DNA from: Apostichopus californicus
Lineage: Eukaryota > Echinodermata > Holothuroidea > Aspidochirotida > Stichopodidae
Length of the DNA stretch: 20,663 nucleotides
Direction of reading: 5' to 3'
Assembly (NCBI GenBank): GCA_020650975.1
Contig: JAIPMN010018451.1
Location: forward strand, 1,528 to 22,190
Shown: positions 1 to 10,493 of the stretch, one piece after another
How positions within the stretch are numbered: the first letter of the stretch is position 1
How the letters are laid out: the number at the start of each line of letters is the position of its first letter
Made by a program: the position numbers and the translations under genes
Notes under the pieces: model-generated
Database searches by the model: none
What the model was told of the DNA's origin: nothing
The model's input: only the letters and a program-made list of their open reading frames with translations

Positions 1-1292
1 CACAAATGTGTTAAATTTCTTCAGATTGAATGCCTTACAGAACTGCACCTGTATTGCGAGACGCAATTTCTGGAGCACTATGAAACCCGGATAAAAGTGC
101 AAGAACCATTTGGTTATTTGGTCTGTTTCTATTAAAAGTAAGTAGAAAAGTATTCTCTCTTAAATCAAAGTACTGTTGATACACAATCAAAAGAAATCGA
201 ATCAGTCTTAGGTTGTTTTAATACTCAAAGGAGATAAAGAATTGTTTTGAAAAAGAAAAAAAAAAGAAAAATTTGAAGACAGATAAGATAAATAATATAT
301 GTTGACTGAGAGAGCTCATATTAAACAGTATAGCTAAACTACTACAAAAACTTCTTATATACAACCTTAGAAGAAGGGTAACCAATAATAAGGGCAAGAA
401 TATTTTACCTTGAAAAGAAAAACATCTTGCTATATAAATTGTTTTCCTTCTTTTTTTTTTAGATGTAGAGCTTACTTCAGCAACAGTCCCTCCAAGATAT
501 GCAGGCAAACATGGAGGGGTTTTACATGAGCAATTTCTAACATATTTGAAGATGTGAATTGTAAAAATATACTATTGAGAAGCATTCATCATGTTTTACC
601 AGCCTCCCTAATTTCAAATGTTCTTGCTTTCTGCACTCATCTTCCCACTACGCCCCTCCCACTACCCCCCATTTCAAATGGTCTCGTATTCACTATTCAG
701 CTCTAATCCTCCACCCTCCCTCATCTTTAATGGTCATGTATTCAGGCCTAATCTCTCAAAGGGTCTTGTACTAAGAGCTAATCCCTCCAATCTCTAATGG
801 TCTTATATTCAGGGCTGACTCAGGGTGACTGAGAGTCACAGATTGGACAGATACAGAACTCAAAAACATGGAAGATTCCTTCTGACCACATGACTACAAC
901 AGTTACATGTAGATATTACACGACTGCTCCTTGCTGGACTATGGAATTTAGCCACAACATGAGTACAGTGCCAGACATAATGAAGTGCAACTAAGTGAGC
1001 CAGCATGAAACCCTGATGCTGCTACTGCTGCTGCTATACCATAGAGTAGTTTCTTGAGACCCTATCAAAATATGCAAATAATATGCAAATAAATAAATAT
1101 TGAGAACCATAACTGACGGTCGCCCTTTGTTCCATCTCCGATTCTCCTTCTGGAGTTAACGCATTCTTGTAAATGTTTGTTTGAAGTATAAAATAATATT
1201 CATCCCATTCATCACGTCCTACTACACAGCTGACGAAGGACAAATTTTGAAGTAGAACAGATGTCCGAAGAAATGACAAGCTGAAAAATTAC
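1..1292 (-). other. Partial intron downstream of exon D
   Basis: This is non-coding sequence following exon D in the direction of transcription; the intron end is outside the window. I searched the minus strand for the expected next catalytic segment (helices leading to the HNWRHA-type motif) and saw none. The stretch holds a T/A-rich area (about 240-480), a degenerate repeat at 603-820, a short GCT run near 1020-1035 and two POU-type octamers ATGCAAAT at 1072-1079 and 1083-1090. The small open frames here have no recognisable features. Confidence 0.8.
603..820. repeat. Degenerate ~44-bp tandem repeat
   Basis: Four to five diverged units share the pattern CCTC-(n)-TTTCAAATGGTC-n-GTATTCA-n-CTAATCC. 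Clear anchors are AAATGTTCTTGCTTTC at ~618, AAATGGTCTCGTATTCA at ~676, TAATGGTCATGTATTCAGG at ~728 and TAATGGTCTTATATTCAGGG at ~797, with GCTCTAATCC, GCCTAATC and GCTAATCC between them. Unit length varies (about 31 to 60 bp) and the divergence suggests an old minisatellite. Confidence 0.6.
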
Positions 1293-1439
1293 CTTGTATG
1301 GGATATGGAATTTATCGACGAGGTCAAGGTCCATGAACATCCGAATGGAAGCTTGCACCGTTTCATCTTCAGTCAAGTTGAAATCGCTGAAGCCAAAGGA
1401 ATTCAACTTGAAAGCTTCAGCAGTGGCAATCGGCTTTCC
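1293..1439 (-). CDS. PDE11A: PDE11-family phosphodiesterase, exon D (start of catalytic domain)
   Basis: This exon is 147 nt, 49 codons, in phase 0 at both ends. The acceptor is ttctttctcag/GGA and the donor is AAG/gtaatt. The product starts GKPIATAEAFKLNSFGFSDF and ends SIRMFMDLDLVDKFHIPYK. The F-x-DF-x-L segment followed by A-x-RMFM-(D/E)-L-x-(L/M)-V-x-KF-x-I is the first helical part of the PDE catalytic domain, and it lines up directly with the corresponding part of vertebrate PDE11A after the VDKFK-type end of exon C. No metal-binding histidines or the HNxxH motif are present, because these belong to the next exons. I find no such exon between positions 1 and 1292, so the following intron is at least 1.29 kb. 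The 5' part (first ~11 residues) is less conserved, as expected for the linker. Confidence 0.95.
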
Positions 1440-1656
1440 CTGAGAAAGAAGAGCAAATCAAACTCAGGCATTTTGTTGTGATATTACATTCCAAAGTGTA
1501 CAAGTGATATATTTATGTATTTAACAGGCACACTTAAATACACTAGTCTAATCACAAAAATGATCTTATGTTGCATGTACCATAAATCCAAAGGTTTACA
1601 TCCGAAAAGGGCTGACAAACCAGCTGGCAATGTTGATTGAACTAAATTTTTGTTAA

Positions 1657-1800
1657 TGTATAATGTATGTATATTTATATATATATATATCTTTAAATAT
1701 ATAATGTATATGTATATATATAATGTATATTTATATATCTTTATGTATAATGTATTTATATATATCTATATAAATATATATATATATATGTATACACACA
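1657..1800. repeat. TA-rich imperfect repeat
   Basis: Long alternating TA runs are mixed with repeated phrases TATAATGTAT and TTTATATATCTTTA, which recur two to three times at about 45-60-bp spacing. It ends in GTATACACACA. It looks like a decayed TA microsatellite with a secondary tandem structure. Confidence 0.8.
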
Positions 1801-2494
1801 TTTATTTTGTCACATGAGTGGATGTAGCTGAAAGTCATAAATAGCCAGCAGATGTATTCCCTAAGTATGTAAGACTTTTGATAATTGCCATGCACTAAGA
1901 GATTGTTTTAAACTGAATCATTATTTTTCCCAACTATGCTACAGAAATACAACAACAGGCAGGAATAAAAAAGGTCTTTGCACCTCGCAAATTCATCATC
2001 AACAAAAAATTTCCCTTGACTGAGACATACACAGCTGTTGAGCCAAATGTAAACTTCAAGAATATGTAGAAATTAATCGGAGGGTAGGAGTACATACAAA
2101 ACAGACTACATTTAACATACAAGAAATTGAATACTTTGATGGAGTTCCTACAGTTACATACTTTAGGAAAGCTTTCACAGTTTAAGCTAGGAAATGTGGT
2201 ACAACGAAGATAGACTTTCAAAGAAACCCTGACTTGTTTTTTTCATTTTTTTTCAATCTTAATTTAACAAACTTGCTATCTCTTTCTTGCTGCCGTACAG
2301 TTGGGATTTCAATCTAACCCCAACGAAAAGTTTCTCTCAAGGTAATGCATCCCTCAGCTCGGAGCTGTAGAAGCAGTGATTGAGGCCCCAGAAAGGGTTA
2401 CAAACCAATACAACAGAGCAAGTAAAATATTTCTTAAAATTAACATTCTAAGTTGACTAGATCAAAAAATTGACATTTCAACCTCAGAAACAAA

Positions 2495-2562
2495 TATTAT
2501 ATATATTATATATACATAGATATATATATATATATATTTATATATATACATAAACATATATA
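2495..2562. repeat. TA microsatellite
   Basis: Nearly pure (TA)n is interrupted by short ATTTATA and ACATAAACA phrases. It is a second such tract in the same intron, 0.7 kb from the first. Confidence 0.85.
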
Positions 2563-3178
2563 TGTAGGTGTGTATTTTCTGAGCTTGGATGGAATGCATA
2601 TAAAATAGGAACAAATCAATAAAAATTGAAGGAATTCGTTATGTGCAGTGCAGAGATGAATCATTGAGACAGGTTATCGCTTTACATTAACTTGTAATGC
2701 ATATACACTATATTCCTACCACTATGCTGCACTCAAATAACATACAGTGAAAGGCACTGATATGAAAACAGGCTGAGTATTAGAACATAATGTATTTCAA
2801 ATAAAAAGATTAAAACAAAAAGGAATTAGAACAAATGGTGTATATAACTTTTATGATTGAGATGAGGGTATGATATTAAGTAACAAGAAGCAATTGCTGT
2901 GCAAATATTTGGAAAACAAAGAAACAGGTTCAGGTCAATTCCAAGCATTTGCTTTTTCTTAGTGGGTTTTTTTTGTGTCTTTTTCTTTCTGTTTTTGGTC
3001 GGTAATTTTACCAGAGTGAAAAACTTATGTTCATAAAAAAAAAAAATTGCAATTGATTAAACTAAGATATCCTCCTAGATTATTTTAACAAATGAAGATT
3101 ATGCAATTTGATCCTCAACATTTCTTGATGACCAGACAGCTATTGATACTACAAAGTATTAACTTCATATCAAAACAA

Positions 3179-3198
3179 GGGGGGGGGGGGAAAAAAAA
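3179..3198 (+). repeat. G12-A8 homopolymer block
   Basis: Twelve consecutive G (3179-3190) are followed at once by eight A. The G tract lies on the plus strand, so the PDE11 pre-mRNA carries U8C12. Confidence 0.9.
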
Positions 3199-3401
3199 TT
3201 AAATGGTAAAATTTCCCAAAAGTTTACCTTTATTTCATGTTTGTGTGAAACTTACTGTAGCTATAGTTAAGCTATCTTCTAAATGGGAGTTAAAGTGTAG
3301 AATTTAGCTTTGAAAAATTGACCAAACTCAACTTGAAAGCTAGGCCCTGATCATTGAAAGCAGGATTCCAGCTGATTTGTCCAATTTCTAGCAGTATACT
3401 C

Positions 3402-3432
3402 TTTTTTTTTTGGGGGGGGGGGGGAGGGCGGG
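3402..3432 (+). repeat. T10-G13 block with G-quadruplex potential
   Basis: A run of ten T is followed by G13 (3412-3424), then A, GGG, C, GGG. The plus (template) strand has enough G-triplets with 1-base loops to form an intramolecular quadruplex. Confidence 0.8.
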
Positions 3433-3921
3433 CAAAGGCCTACTGTTTTATTTCTCTTTCAGCCCTAGATCCATATTTGCCATATATATTTTATTAATTT
3501 TGTAGTTATAAAAATTCCTGTCATTGGCAAACAGAATATCTAAATAAGATACTCTTTACTCTCTAAAGTAGCTTTCAGTGTTTGACTAACTATTTCAAGT
3601 AACTTCACAAAATGTTTTGAGTATTGCTCAAATTAAGATTGCATTTGATCACACATAGAAATCCTCTTTATGCAAGTTCACTAAATAAATGTTAATTAGC
3701 GAGTAACTAAGGATGGTTCCATTCCTTTCTGAAATTTCATGCACAAGACAATCTTCCTCACTACTGTGCAATCACTTGCAATTTATAATTATTATGACCA
3801 ATTTTAAAACTTTCCAACTTATCTTCTTTATTCAAAAATACTCAACAATTCAAAACATTAATTGTTGATGGGTCTTCTGTATTCATGCTTTACCTTAATC
3901 AATGCACCACAAAAGGAGGAA

Positions 3922-3936
3922 CCCCCCCCTCCCCCC
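3922..3936 (-). repeat. C8-T-C6 block
   Basis: Eight C, one T and six C on the plus strand give G6-A-G8 in the pre-mRNA. This is a short G-rich RNA tract without a clear four-tract arrangement. Confidence 0.8.
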
Positions 3937-4269
3937 AATGAAAAACAATGGCTGCAACATGATTTTTAAAGCTTAATTAAATCCTTATCACTTTGTTAAA
4001 CTCAAGTGTAAATTGCAGACATGAATGCAAAAGTCACATATATCTCTATGAAACCATAACGACTCTGATATTTTAAATTTGTATTATTATATAATTGTCA
4101 TCTTTAATGAGGGTAGTCCTGCTCAGTGCAGAAGCACTGCTTTCAATATATGAATAAAGCAGTCTGTTATTAACTTTATGTCTCCAACAAAGTCTCTAAC
4201 AGTCCTACCATGCAAATTACACTTCAACACAAGACAAGTAGTAGTGCTGTTTTGTTTTAATAACAACTT

Positions 4270-4520
4270 AACAGACCAGTTAATTTAGACATCAAAACAA
4301 GTCAATTACTTATTGCCACAACTAATTAACATGTAAGCAGCTACACTTGAAAGGGCCATGTGTATTCGACCATTCAAGCCTCTCATTTAGTTGATAATAG
4401 GGGTGTAAGTTATGTCATTAAGTGGTAATTAAGGCCAATTACCAGCCAACTGCACATTTATGGATGACAAGAAATCTAATCTACAGCATTATAGCTTTAG
4501 TTAAGTAATTAAGTCAATCT
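4270..4520. promoter_or_regulatory. Cluster of TAAT/AATTA motifs (possible intronic enhancer)
   Basis: The segment has at least five homeodomain-type cores embedded in otherwise complex, non-repetitive sequence: GTTAATTT (~4279), ACTAATTAAC (~4321), GGTAATTAAGG (~4425), CCAATTACC (~4436) and GTAATTAAG (~4505). AT-rich DNA produces such cores by chance, so the regulatory role is inference only. Confidence 0.2.
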
Positions 4521-6005
4521 CGTACGACGAGAAATGCGATTGTGTAATAATTTTGATTACGATGAAGACAAGACCAGCTACTGTACGCTGAAGGCAAGTA
4601 AATGATAAATTTGAATGATATATATCAACATCAGGAAAAAGAAAGGATCCAAGGGCTGCCAATCAAATTAAAATCAGAAATATTGTTGATCAAGGTTTGA
4701 TGACATTTGTATAAGCTTTTTTAGATCATCTGATTCAAGTACATACTTCAGGACCTGCTTACAAATTATGCTAGAAAGTCTAGTACTTGAAAATACTTGA
4801 AAAGACTTGAAAAAGACATGAAATCTTTGATGATCTCGTTATGTGTGGAAGTATACTGCAACATTTTCAGCAGCACAGAGGTAAGTTAGTTTTATGTTTA
4901 ACTATATCTAGTAATGAAGGTAATTAATCGTCTACTGAGTGAAGCGTAAAAAAATCCGGAGCAGAAACCTGACAGTGTAATAAGACATGAATGTTGCAGC
5001 AAAGAGATTATTTACTAGGACAGGATTTGATCCAGTGTCCACAGGAAAACAAACCCTCAATATTTTTCGAGCTTGGGAGTGAGTGGCCTTTCACAGATGA
5101 CAATAAATCACAATTTAAAAAAAAAAGAAGGAATTGTAACATTAATTCATGCACACTTTTGAAAACAAAGGTAACACAAAATTAACCCCAATTAAAAATA
5201 TCAATGTACCATAAATGGGACTGTGGTACGTGTGACCATTTCATGACATTTGAATAATGCTGAGGTGAAAGCTACTGCCCCAATTCATTGCACAAGAAGC
5301 ATCAGCTTTTGCGGGATCAAAAATTACGCTTAATATTTGATATGCACAAATAAGCTTTGCACACAGTGAATCCTCAGCATTTAAATAATTTACAGCTTTT
5401 GGGAGTTAAGTCCATTTGTGAAATATTTTTTGACAATGATAAATTGGTGTTAATTTTGTGATCAACTGACCAGCTGGTTGGTTATCCTGTCCAATGACCA
5501 CTTAACTTAAGTATCCCTTATGGGGGGAGTCAGGGGTTTCTTGAGAGATGAGAGCATCACGGCAGGATTATCTGTCATTTGACATTTCAGGAAGTGCATC
5601 TCTTAAAGTCCTCAACACTCAACGAAAGAAAGGCATAGCTCGTGGGGTTTTGTATCAACAGTTTTAATGGGTAAATCAGCCAGGCAAACCCTAAATGGAA
5701 GGCAAATTTGAAATAAGCCAGTGTATATGCTCCAAGCTGCCTGTCGCAAATGCTTTTGCTTCACTGGACAATATTCTCTCACTCGGTTGGCAGTTCTACC
5801 GTATTGTTTTAGTATCGTCTCCGTTGGTTAGCATAGTTTTTGAGTAAATTGTTCTCTTTAGATGTAGTTATGCTGTACTTAGGTTGTTTTGATGTAATTA
5901 TCGAAGGTACAAATGATGGGCAGCGATAGTCTTCTTGAAATCAAGCGCAAGAATTATAGCATGCTAGAAGCGTTTTGCAAAATAAATTGTAAACAGTGGA
6001 TTCCA

Positions 6006-6031
6006 CCCTCTCCCCCCCTCCCCATCCCCCC
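6006..6031 (-). other. G-quadruplex-capable tract in the transcript sense
   Basis: Read on the minus strand this is G6-AT-G4-A-G7-AGA-G3: four G-tracts with loops of 2, 1 and 3 bases. This satisfies the usual G3+N1-7 rule and lies in the sense of the PDE11 pre-mRNA, within the intron after exon C. Confidence 0.75.
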
Positions 6032-7179
6032 AGAAATAGTCCAGCCAAGGAAAGCTGGAGCAATCAAGTTGAAACTAGAGGTAGTGAAAATGCCTTTGAC
6101 ATATTGATGCTGTTGGTTGCGAGGAGTAATAAAATTTTCATCCCTTCCAAGAAGGATCGAACTATTACAAAATGAGATGCAAACAAAAATAACAATGAAA
6201 GGAAGAAGAAAGCCCTTTTTTGATTCACACATCTGGTGATGGGTGAAAATTATTATTTTTAATGGCTATTAACCTAATCCACAACTTTAAGGAGAGCAGT
6301 TTATTTATTGCACTCAAGTTTAAAATGATGGCATTTGGATCTGAGCATTTTTTTTTATCACCCAGACGCTGGGCTACAGTTCTAGTATATTATTCACATT
6401 GAAGTTCAAAGGAATGCCGAATCAATGTAAACCACATTCTGTGATTATTTGAAAAGAAAATAGAGCCACTAAATTGATAACCTGTATTTTAATGCAATTA
6501 TGGCATCGAAACATCTTGAGATCCATCACAAAATGTTGCCTTCAGGTGACAATTTTGTTCCCTCATAAAACATTGTTTTTTCAACCAACACTGACTATGT
6601 GTGTGTATGTTTATAAATGTCTTTCACAGGAATGTCTTGCAGGCAATTTGCAATTATTTGTAAACCAATTAATCATGTTTTGACATTTAAATTGGTTAAA
6701 ATATTTTGAAGTTTGCTTTCATCGTATCAAAACTGTAAATATACTAAAATTAGTTAGGCGCATGCACATATATGTATCTCACATTCATCAACAAATTTGC
6801 TTCACTTGAAGTTGATATAGAGTGTGTTCAAATTAATTCATGAATCTCAAAGTGTATGAATGTAGCAAAGTTGGTGTTATGGTAAAAAAACAAAACAAAA
6901 ATTTCTGGAAAGGGAAGGCATCAATTTTAAAGAAAGTCGCATTTTAAGCATATCTCCTTTTTTTTTTCTGGTAAACTGAACGAAAGTGTCTGGTTCACCC
7001 ACCATGCCCCAACTGTTTTATTACGTTGCACAGTAGCATATCGATACTTACAAAAAAAAAAAAATTATAATACTGCTTCCTTCCTTCAATCACTACAACA
7101 ATGTATTGTACATGGTTAGCAGACACAAATATGCAGTAGACATGTAGTGGAAGTACAACATACAGAATTCGCTGTGCTG

Positions 7180-7646
7180 TAGTCTGTTGTGTAGTCTGTT
7201 GTGTAGTCTGACATGTAGTCTGTTGTGTAGTCTGGCATGTAGTCTGTTGTCTAGTCTGGTGTGTAGTCTGTTGTGTAGTCTGTTGTGTAGTCTGGCATGT
7301 AGGCTGTTGTGTAATCTGTTGTGTAGTCTGACATGTAGTCTGTTGTGTAGTCTGGCATGTAGTCTGTTGTGTAGTCTGGTGTGTAGTCTGGCATGTAGTC
7401 TGTTGTGTATCTAATGTGTAGTCTGTTGTGTAGTCTGGTGTGTAGGCTGTTGTGTAATTTGTTGTGTAGTCTGACATGTAGTCTGACATGTAGTCTGGCA
7501 TGTAGTCTGTTGTGCAGTCTGTTGTGTAGTCTAATGTGTAGTCTGTTGTGTAGTCTGTCATGTAGTCTGTTGTGTAGTCTGACATGTAGTCTGTTGTGTA
7601 GTCTAATGTGTAGTCTGATGTGTAGTCTGGCATGTAGTCTGGTGTA
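7180..7646. repeat. 12-bp minisatellite, 39 units
   Basis: The unit is TAGTCTGnnnTG. I count 39 consecutive units covering 467 bp: 38 of 12 bp and one of 11 bp (7408-7418). The variable core is mostly TTG, with ACA, GCA, GTG, ATG and TCA variants and a TCTAATGTG form. Because 12 is a multiple of 3, all three minus-strand frames and one plus-strand frame stay open over long stretches, reading as TDYT/TDYM, NRLH, QQTT or CSLL repeats. The longest of these frames, ending at 6995, starts from TTG rather than ATG. I read them as by-products of the repeat, which sits within an intron. Confidence 0.95.
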
Positions 7647-8151
7647 ATCAATGCTTTTTCCTAGTTCAAACAATTGGAAATTTTCAACTTATGACCCTGC
7701 AGATACATTTTTGGAACTGCAGGAAGCCATTCAGCACATTTTCATCCAGTTAGTTTACACACATATTGTATAATGTTGCCAGTTGGCATCAACAACTTCA
7801 GGGCCAACACCCCCTCCATTTTCAAATCTTTGATCCGCCATTAGAAACAAAAATAAGAATAAAAGTTGCTTTTCTAGCAATTCCATTATCTCTCTGATGC
7901 TTTTCTAGCAACGCATCCAGAGCGAGAGAAGAAAGTGACAGGATAAATTGAAATCAACTTTATCCAGAGATTACACTCTAATACAAACCATGAACAGCAT
8001 GTGAAGAGAATGCTGTGTTTGATAATTTCTTGTAACTTCAGTTCTTTCGGGTTGTTTACATGCTTTTTAATTTATTTTCCTGAAGTTACTTCCATCTAAT
8101 CAAAACTCTCAAGATTTCAAAACATGAACGATGATAAGAAGCACATTTTAC

Positions 8152-8295
8152 CTTCATCTTTTCGACTTCTTCTTTCTGAGCAGTTGCGTGGTATGATAAG
8201 ACCTCCAGAGCCACTTGTTGCTTGGCCATCAGCCTAATTGCATTCTCATACATTTGTGTGTTGTGGATACCCAGGCCACAGAATATGGCAAATGC
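8152..8295 (-). CDS. PDE11A: PDE11-family phosphodiesterase, exon C (GAF-B end and linker)
   Basis: This exon is 144 nt, 48 codons, in phase 0 at both ends. The acceptor is ttatcttgcag/GCA and the donor is AAG/gtaaaa. The product opens [20 protein letters not shown], then has [16 protein letters not shown] and ends EEVEKMK. The FCGLGIxNTxMY helix ends GAF-B, and VALxVLSYHAT is the most diagnostic PDE11 sequence in the window, lying in the linker helix between GAF-B and the catalytic domain. PDE10 has a related LSYH element but differs around it; PDE5 lacks it. The exon is preceded in the transcript by a diverged partial duplicate of its own first half (8492-8559). Exon D follows after a 6.7-kb intron. 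The call to PDE11 rather than another GAF-PDE is based mainly on this exon. Confidence 0.97.
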
Positions 8296-8690
8296 CTGCA
8301 AGATAATTACAAGGAATACGATGAAACAAACATACAGAACAAACCCCCCAAAAAAGAAGTGGAAAAAAGGTGGAATTACGGAAGGGAATGTTTACGTTCC
8401 AAGGAATGAAATGTGCAGTTGAAAAAAAGTTCCTTGCAACAATTAATGAATAAATTTATTCATGTGGTTACTCGAGCTTGAAAGTTTCTGTACTTTAATA
8501 GCATTCTCATTCTTTGTGTATTATGCATATATACCCAGGCACAAGAGTATAGCAAACACCTGTGAGATAAATTAAAGGAAATACAATGAAATGAACAGAT
8601 AAGAGATAAACAGATAGAGTTAAGAAAACATCTATATGCAGGGAGGTTGAATATTCCCTTGCAAAATTTAATGATTAATTAATTAATTAA
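8230..8690. repeat. Diverged tandem duplication (two ~200-230-bp units)
   Basis: Unit 1 (about 8230-8455) contains the first half of exon C and upstream intron. Unit 2 (about 8492-8690) repeats it. Beyond the exon, matches include AAGATAATTACAAGGAATAC against GAGATAAATTAAAGGAAATAC, then ATGAAACAAACA against ATGAAATGAACA, and, further on, TTCCTTGCAACAATTAATGA against TTCCCTTGCAAAATTTAATGA. The order is collinear throughout, which points to one duplication event rather than chance similarity. Confidence 0.8.
8492..8559 (-). pseudogene. Decayed partial duplicate of PDE11 exon C
   Basis: On the minus strand a cag acceptor (TTATCTCACAG) is followed by a sequence encoding VFAILLCLGIYA, then a TAA stop, then YTKNENAIK. 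The true exon has [20 protein letters not shown] in the same register. The nucleotide match includes CCTGGGTAT and GAGAATGC(A/T)ATT; one 3-nt indel separates the copies. Homology fades at the ENAIK/ENAIR position (about 8492), so the copy lacks the linker half and a donor site. With an in-frame stop and no visible donor it is probably not used as coding sequence. Confidence 0.8.
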
Positions 8691-8723
8691 TTAATTAATT
8701 AATTAATTAATTAATTAATTAAT
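8675..8723. repeat. (TTAA)n microsatellite
   Basis: About twelve uninterrupted TTAA units. The run starts exactly where the second unit of the exon-C duplication has TTTAATGATTAATT, so it probably grew from that sequence. Confidence 0.95.
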
Positions 8724-10331
8724 GTGTGTTGTTACCCATCGTTATACCATTTTCTAACTTCAAATTGATTACTATATTGTTTTCTTAATACTCCTCCCTG
8801 GGTATTAAAGTCATACATTAAAATTCTTGTGCAATTTATTAAACATCTGACATAAAAGATTTATGAAATCAGTGACTATACATTCTAATTTAATGTAGCC
8901 AGCAGCTATTTCTAAAATGGTATGTTAATGAAGCCATCATAACCCTAGTAAAAAATGAGAGAAAAAGAGAGAGAATGAAGGAGGATTAAAGCCAGAAAGA
9001 AAAAAAAAATTGTTTCCCCGCAAATTAAGTTTCTCGTTAATGCCAGCCTCAATTCTGAGAGGCATATAAAACTAGAGAATTAAAAACCGACCATCAGCAC
9101 AGGGAGATAATCTAATTCAGGGGTTAATAAACTGCTAAGAGCACACATGTCAGAAAATGGAAGGGAAAAATGGCAAAGTAACGACTATCACAGCACTGAT
9201 ATGAAGGTAATATATTATGCCAAATGTCTTTATTGACAATATATGTAGCATTGCCTGTTTGCACGGATGCAAAGTTAAATTTGCAAAACAGTTTTGATGT
9301 TGTGTACTTTAAGCAATTGAAGGGACAATTTTTATGGGGATTTTGAAAAGATGAAACTCCTGCAATCCTTAAAAGACAAGACACAAAGATCTTCTTCATG
9401 ATAACAGTCCTTTCTTGTTAGTTTTACAACACAAAAATGGGTCACCTGCTCCTTTAGTCTAAACACAATTACTTTTCATCAAGCAAGTCAGATACCTATT
9501 TTAATTCCTTTTTTTTTTATCTTCTTCCAGCATATATCTGTGCTCTTATCACATGTCACATTAACTAAATCATTTTTATTTATAACAACGTTTCAAAGTG
9601 TCATCAGCACACAGATTCCACAGTTTTTTTTTAGAGTTTTTTGCTTGAAGCAGGAAAGGATGAAACAGCAATGAGTGAGAAAAGTCTGGTTCCAAATTTT
9701 CTTTGAAAAAAAAATGGTATCAAACTACTATATATACAAAAAGTGGGTAAATCAACTAATATGACAAAGAATTGTGCAAGCACGTAGCTCAATGGTAATG
9801 AGATGTACTGGAAAAGTTTACTTAGGCTTCTTGCTTTATCCTTACAATGTGATGCATTTGGAATGTTTGCTTGAATATACCTTTAGCTGACATTGTTCTC
9901 TGTACTTACAATTCAACAACATGCAACTTTCTAGAAATATTCATTTGGCAGGTGGATAAATGATATTGACCAATATTATGAAGAAGAAAACACAAATTTA
10001 TAATTGCCATGGTGACATCATCTACTATGCTTTCCACCAAAAAAAAAACAAAAATCACTAAATTTGAAACATGAATATCTGCTAGAAAAAGTTTGTTATG
10101 GCACCAATCTATGAACTACTTCCACAGGCCCCGAAATGATTCCTTTAGTCCTCCTTACTGCTAAATGAACCGACCAAGTTTGCTTCGCACATGTTTCTTT
10201 TAATGTCATTGTACTGAATGATGGAGTCGTGACTCCTAGTGTGGCAGATACTCGAAAGGCAAAAGTTTAAGAGTCAACAAGTCTAGTTTGAACATCATTG
10301 ATTACAATTTTCAAAGCTTTTTTACTAAAAT

Positions 10332-10366
10332 AGGAGAGAGAGAAAGAGAGAGAAAGAGAGAGAAGG
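10332..10366. repeat. GA-rich microsatellite
   Basis: (GA)n alternates with GAAA in a roughly 10-bp rhythm (GAGAGAGAAA). Confidence 0.9.
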
Positions 10367-10493
10367 GACAAACAAGTCCAACAGGACAAAACAGAAGACA
10401 GGATGACAGCTGTGAAATATCAAACGTCAAGTGCAATCTATTTAGTTAAGTCCTCCCTCCCCCTCCTCACAGCGGCATGCACCTTTCATTGCG

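Larger units (their letters stand above)
1440..8151 (-). other. 6.7-kb intron between exons C and D
   Basis: This GT-AG intron is bounded by AAG/gtaaaa (exon C) and ttctttctcag/GGA (exon D). It contains TA-rich tracts, homopolymeric G and C runs, a TAAT-rich segment near 4270-4520, a G-quadruplex-capable tract and the 12-bp minisatellite, listed separately. The remaining stretches (about 1800-2490, 2570-3170, 3440-3915, 4530-6000, 6040-7175 and 7650-8150) show no gene, tRNA or recognisable transposon. The short open frames there are without conserved features. Confidence 0.85.

Noticed and set aside
1..1292. Next PDE11 catalytic exon (HNWRHA region) expected downstream of exon D
   Set aside because: I looked on the minus strand and found neither the motif nor a conserved frame, so it must lie outside the window.
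5913..6232. Overlapping plus and minus frames of 64 and 92 codons
   Set aside because: They span a C-rich low-complexity tract (proline- or glycine-rich on translation) and lack any conserved feature.
7180..7646. Possible CRISPR-like array because of regular repeats
   Set aside because: Units are contiguous 12-mers without spacers; this is a minisatellite in a eukaryotic intron.
9124..9399. 91-codon minus-strand frame with hydrophobic C-terminus
   Set aside because: No family resemblance, intronic, and composition consistent with a chance frame.
9780..9845. tRNA-like A-box (TAGCTCAATGGTAATGAG at 9786) suggesting another SINE head or tRNA gene
   Set aside because: No B-box follows at the proper distance and no cloverleaf stems can be drawn; probably chance or a very decayed fragment.
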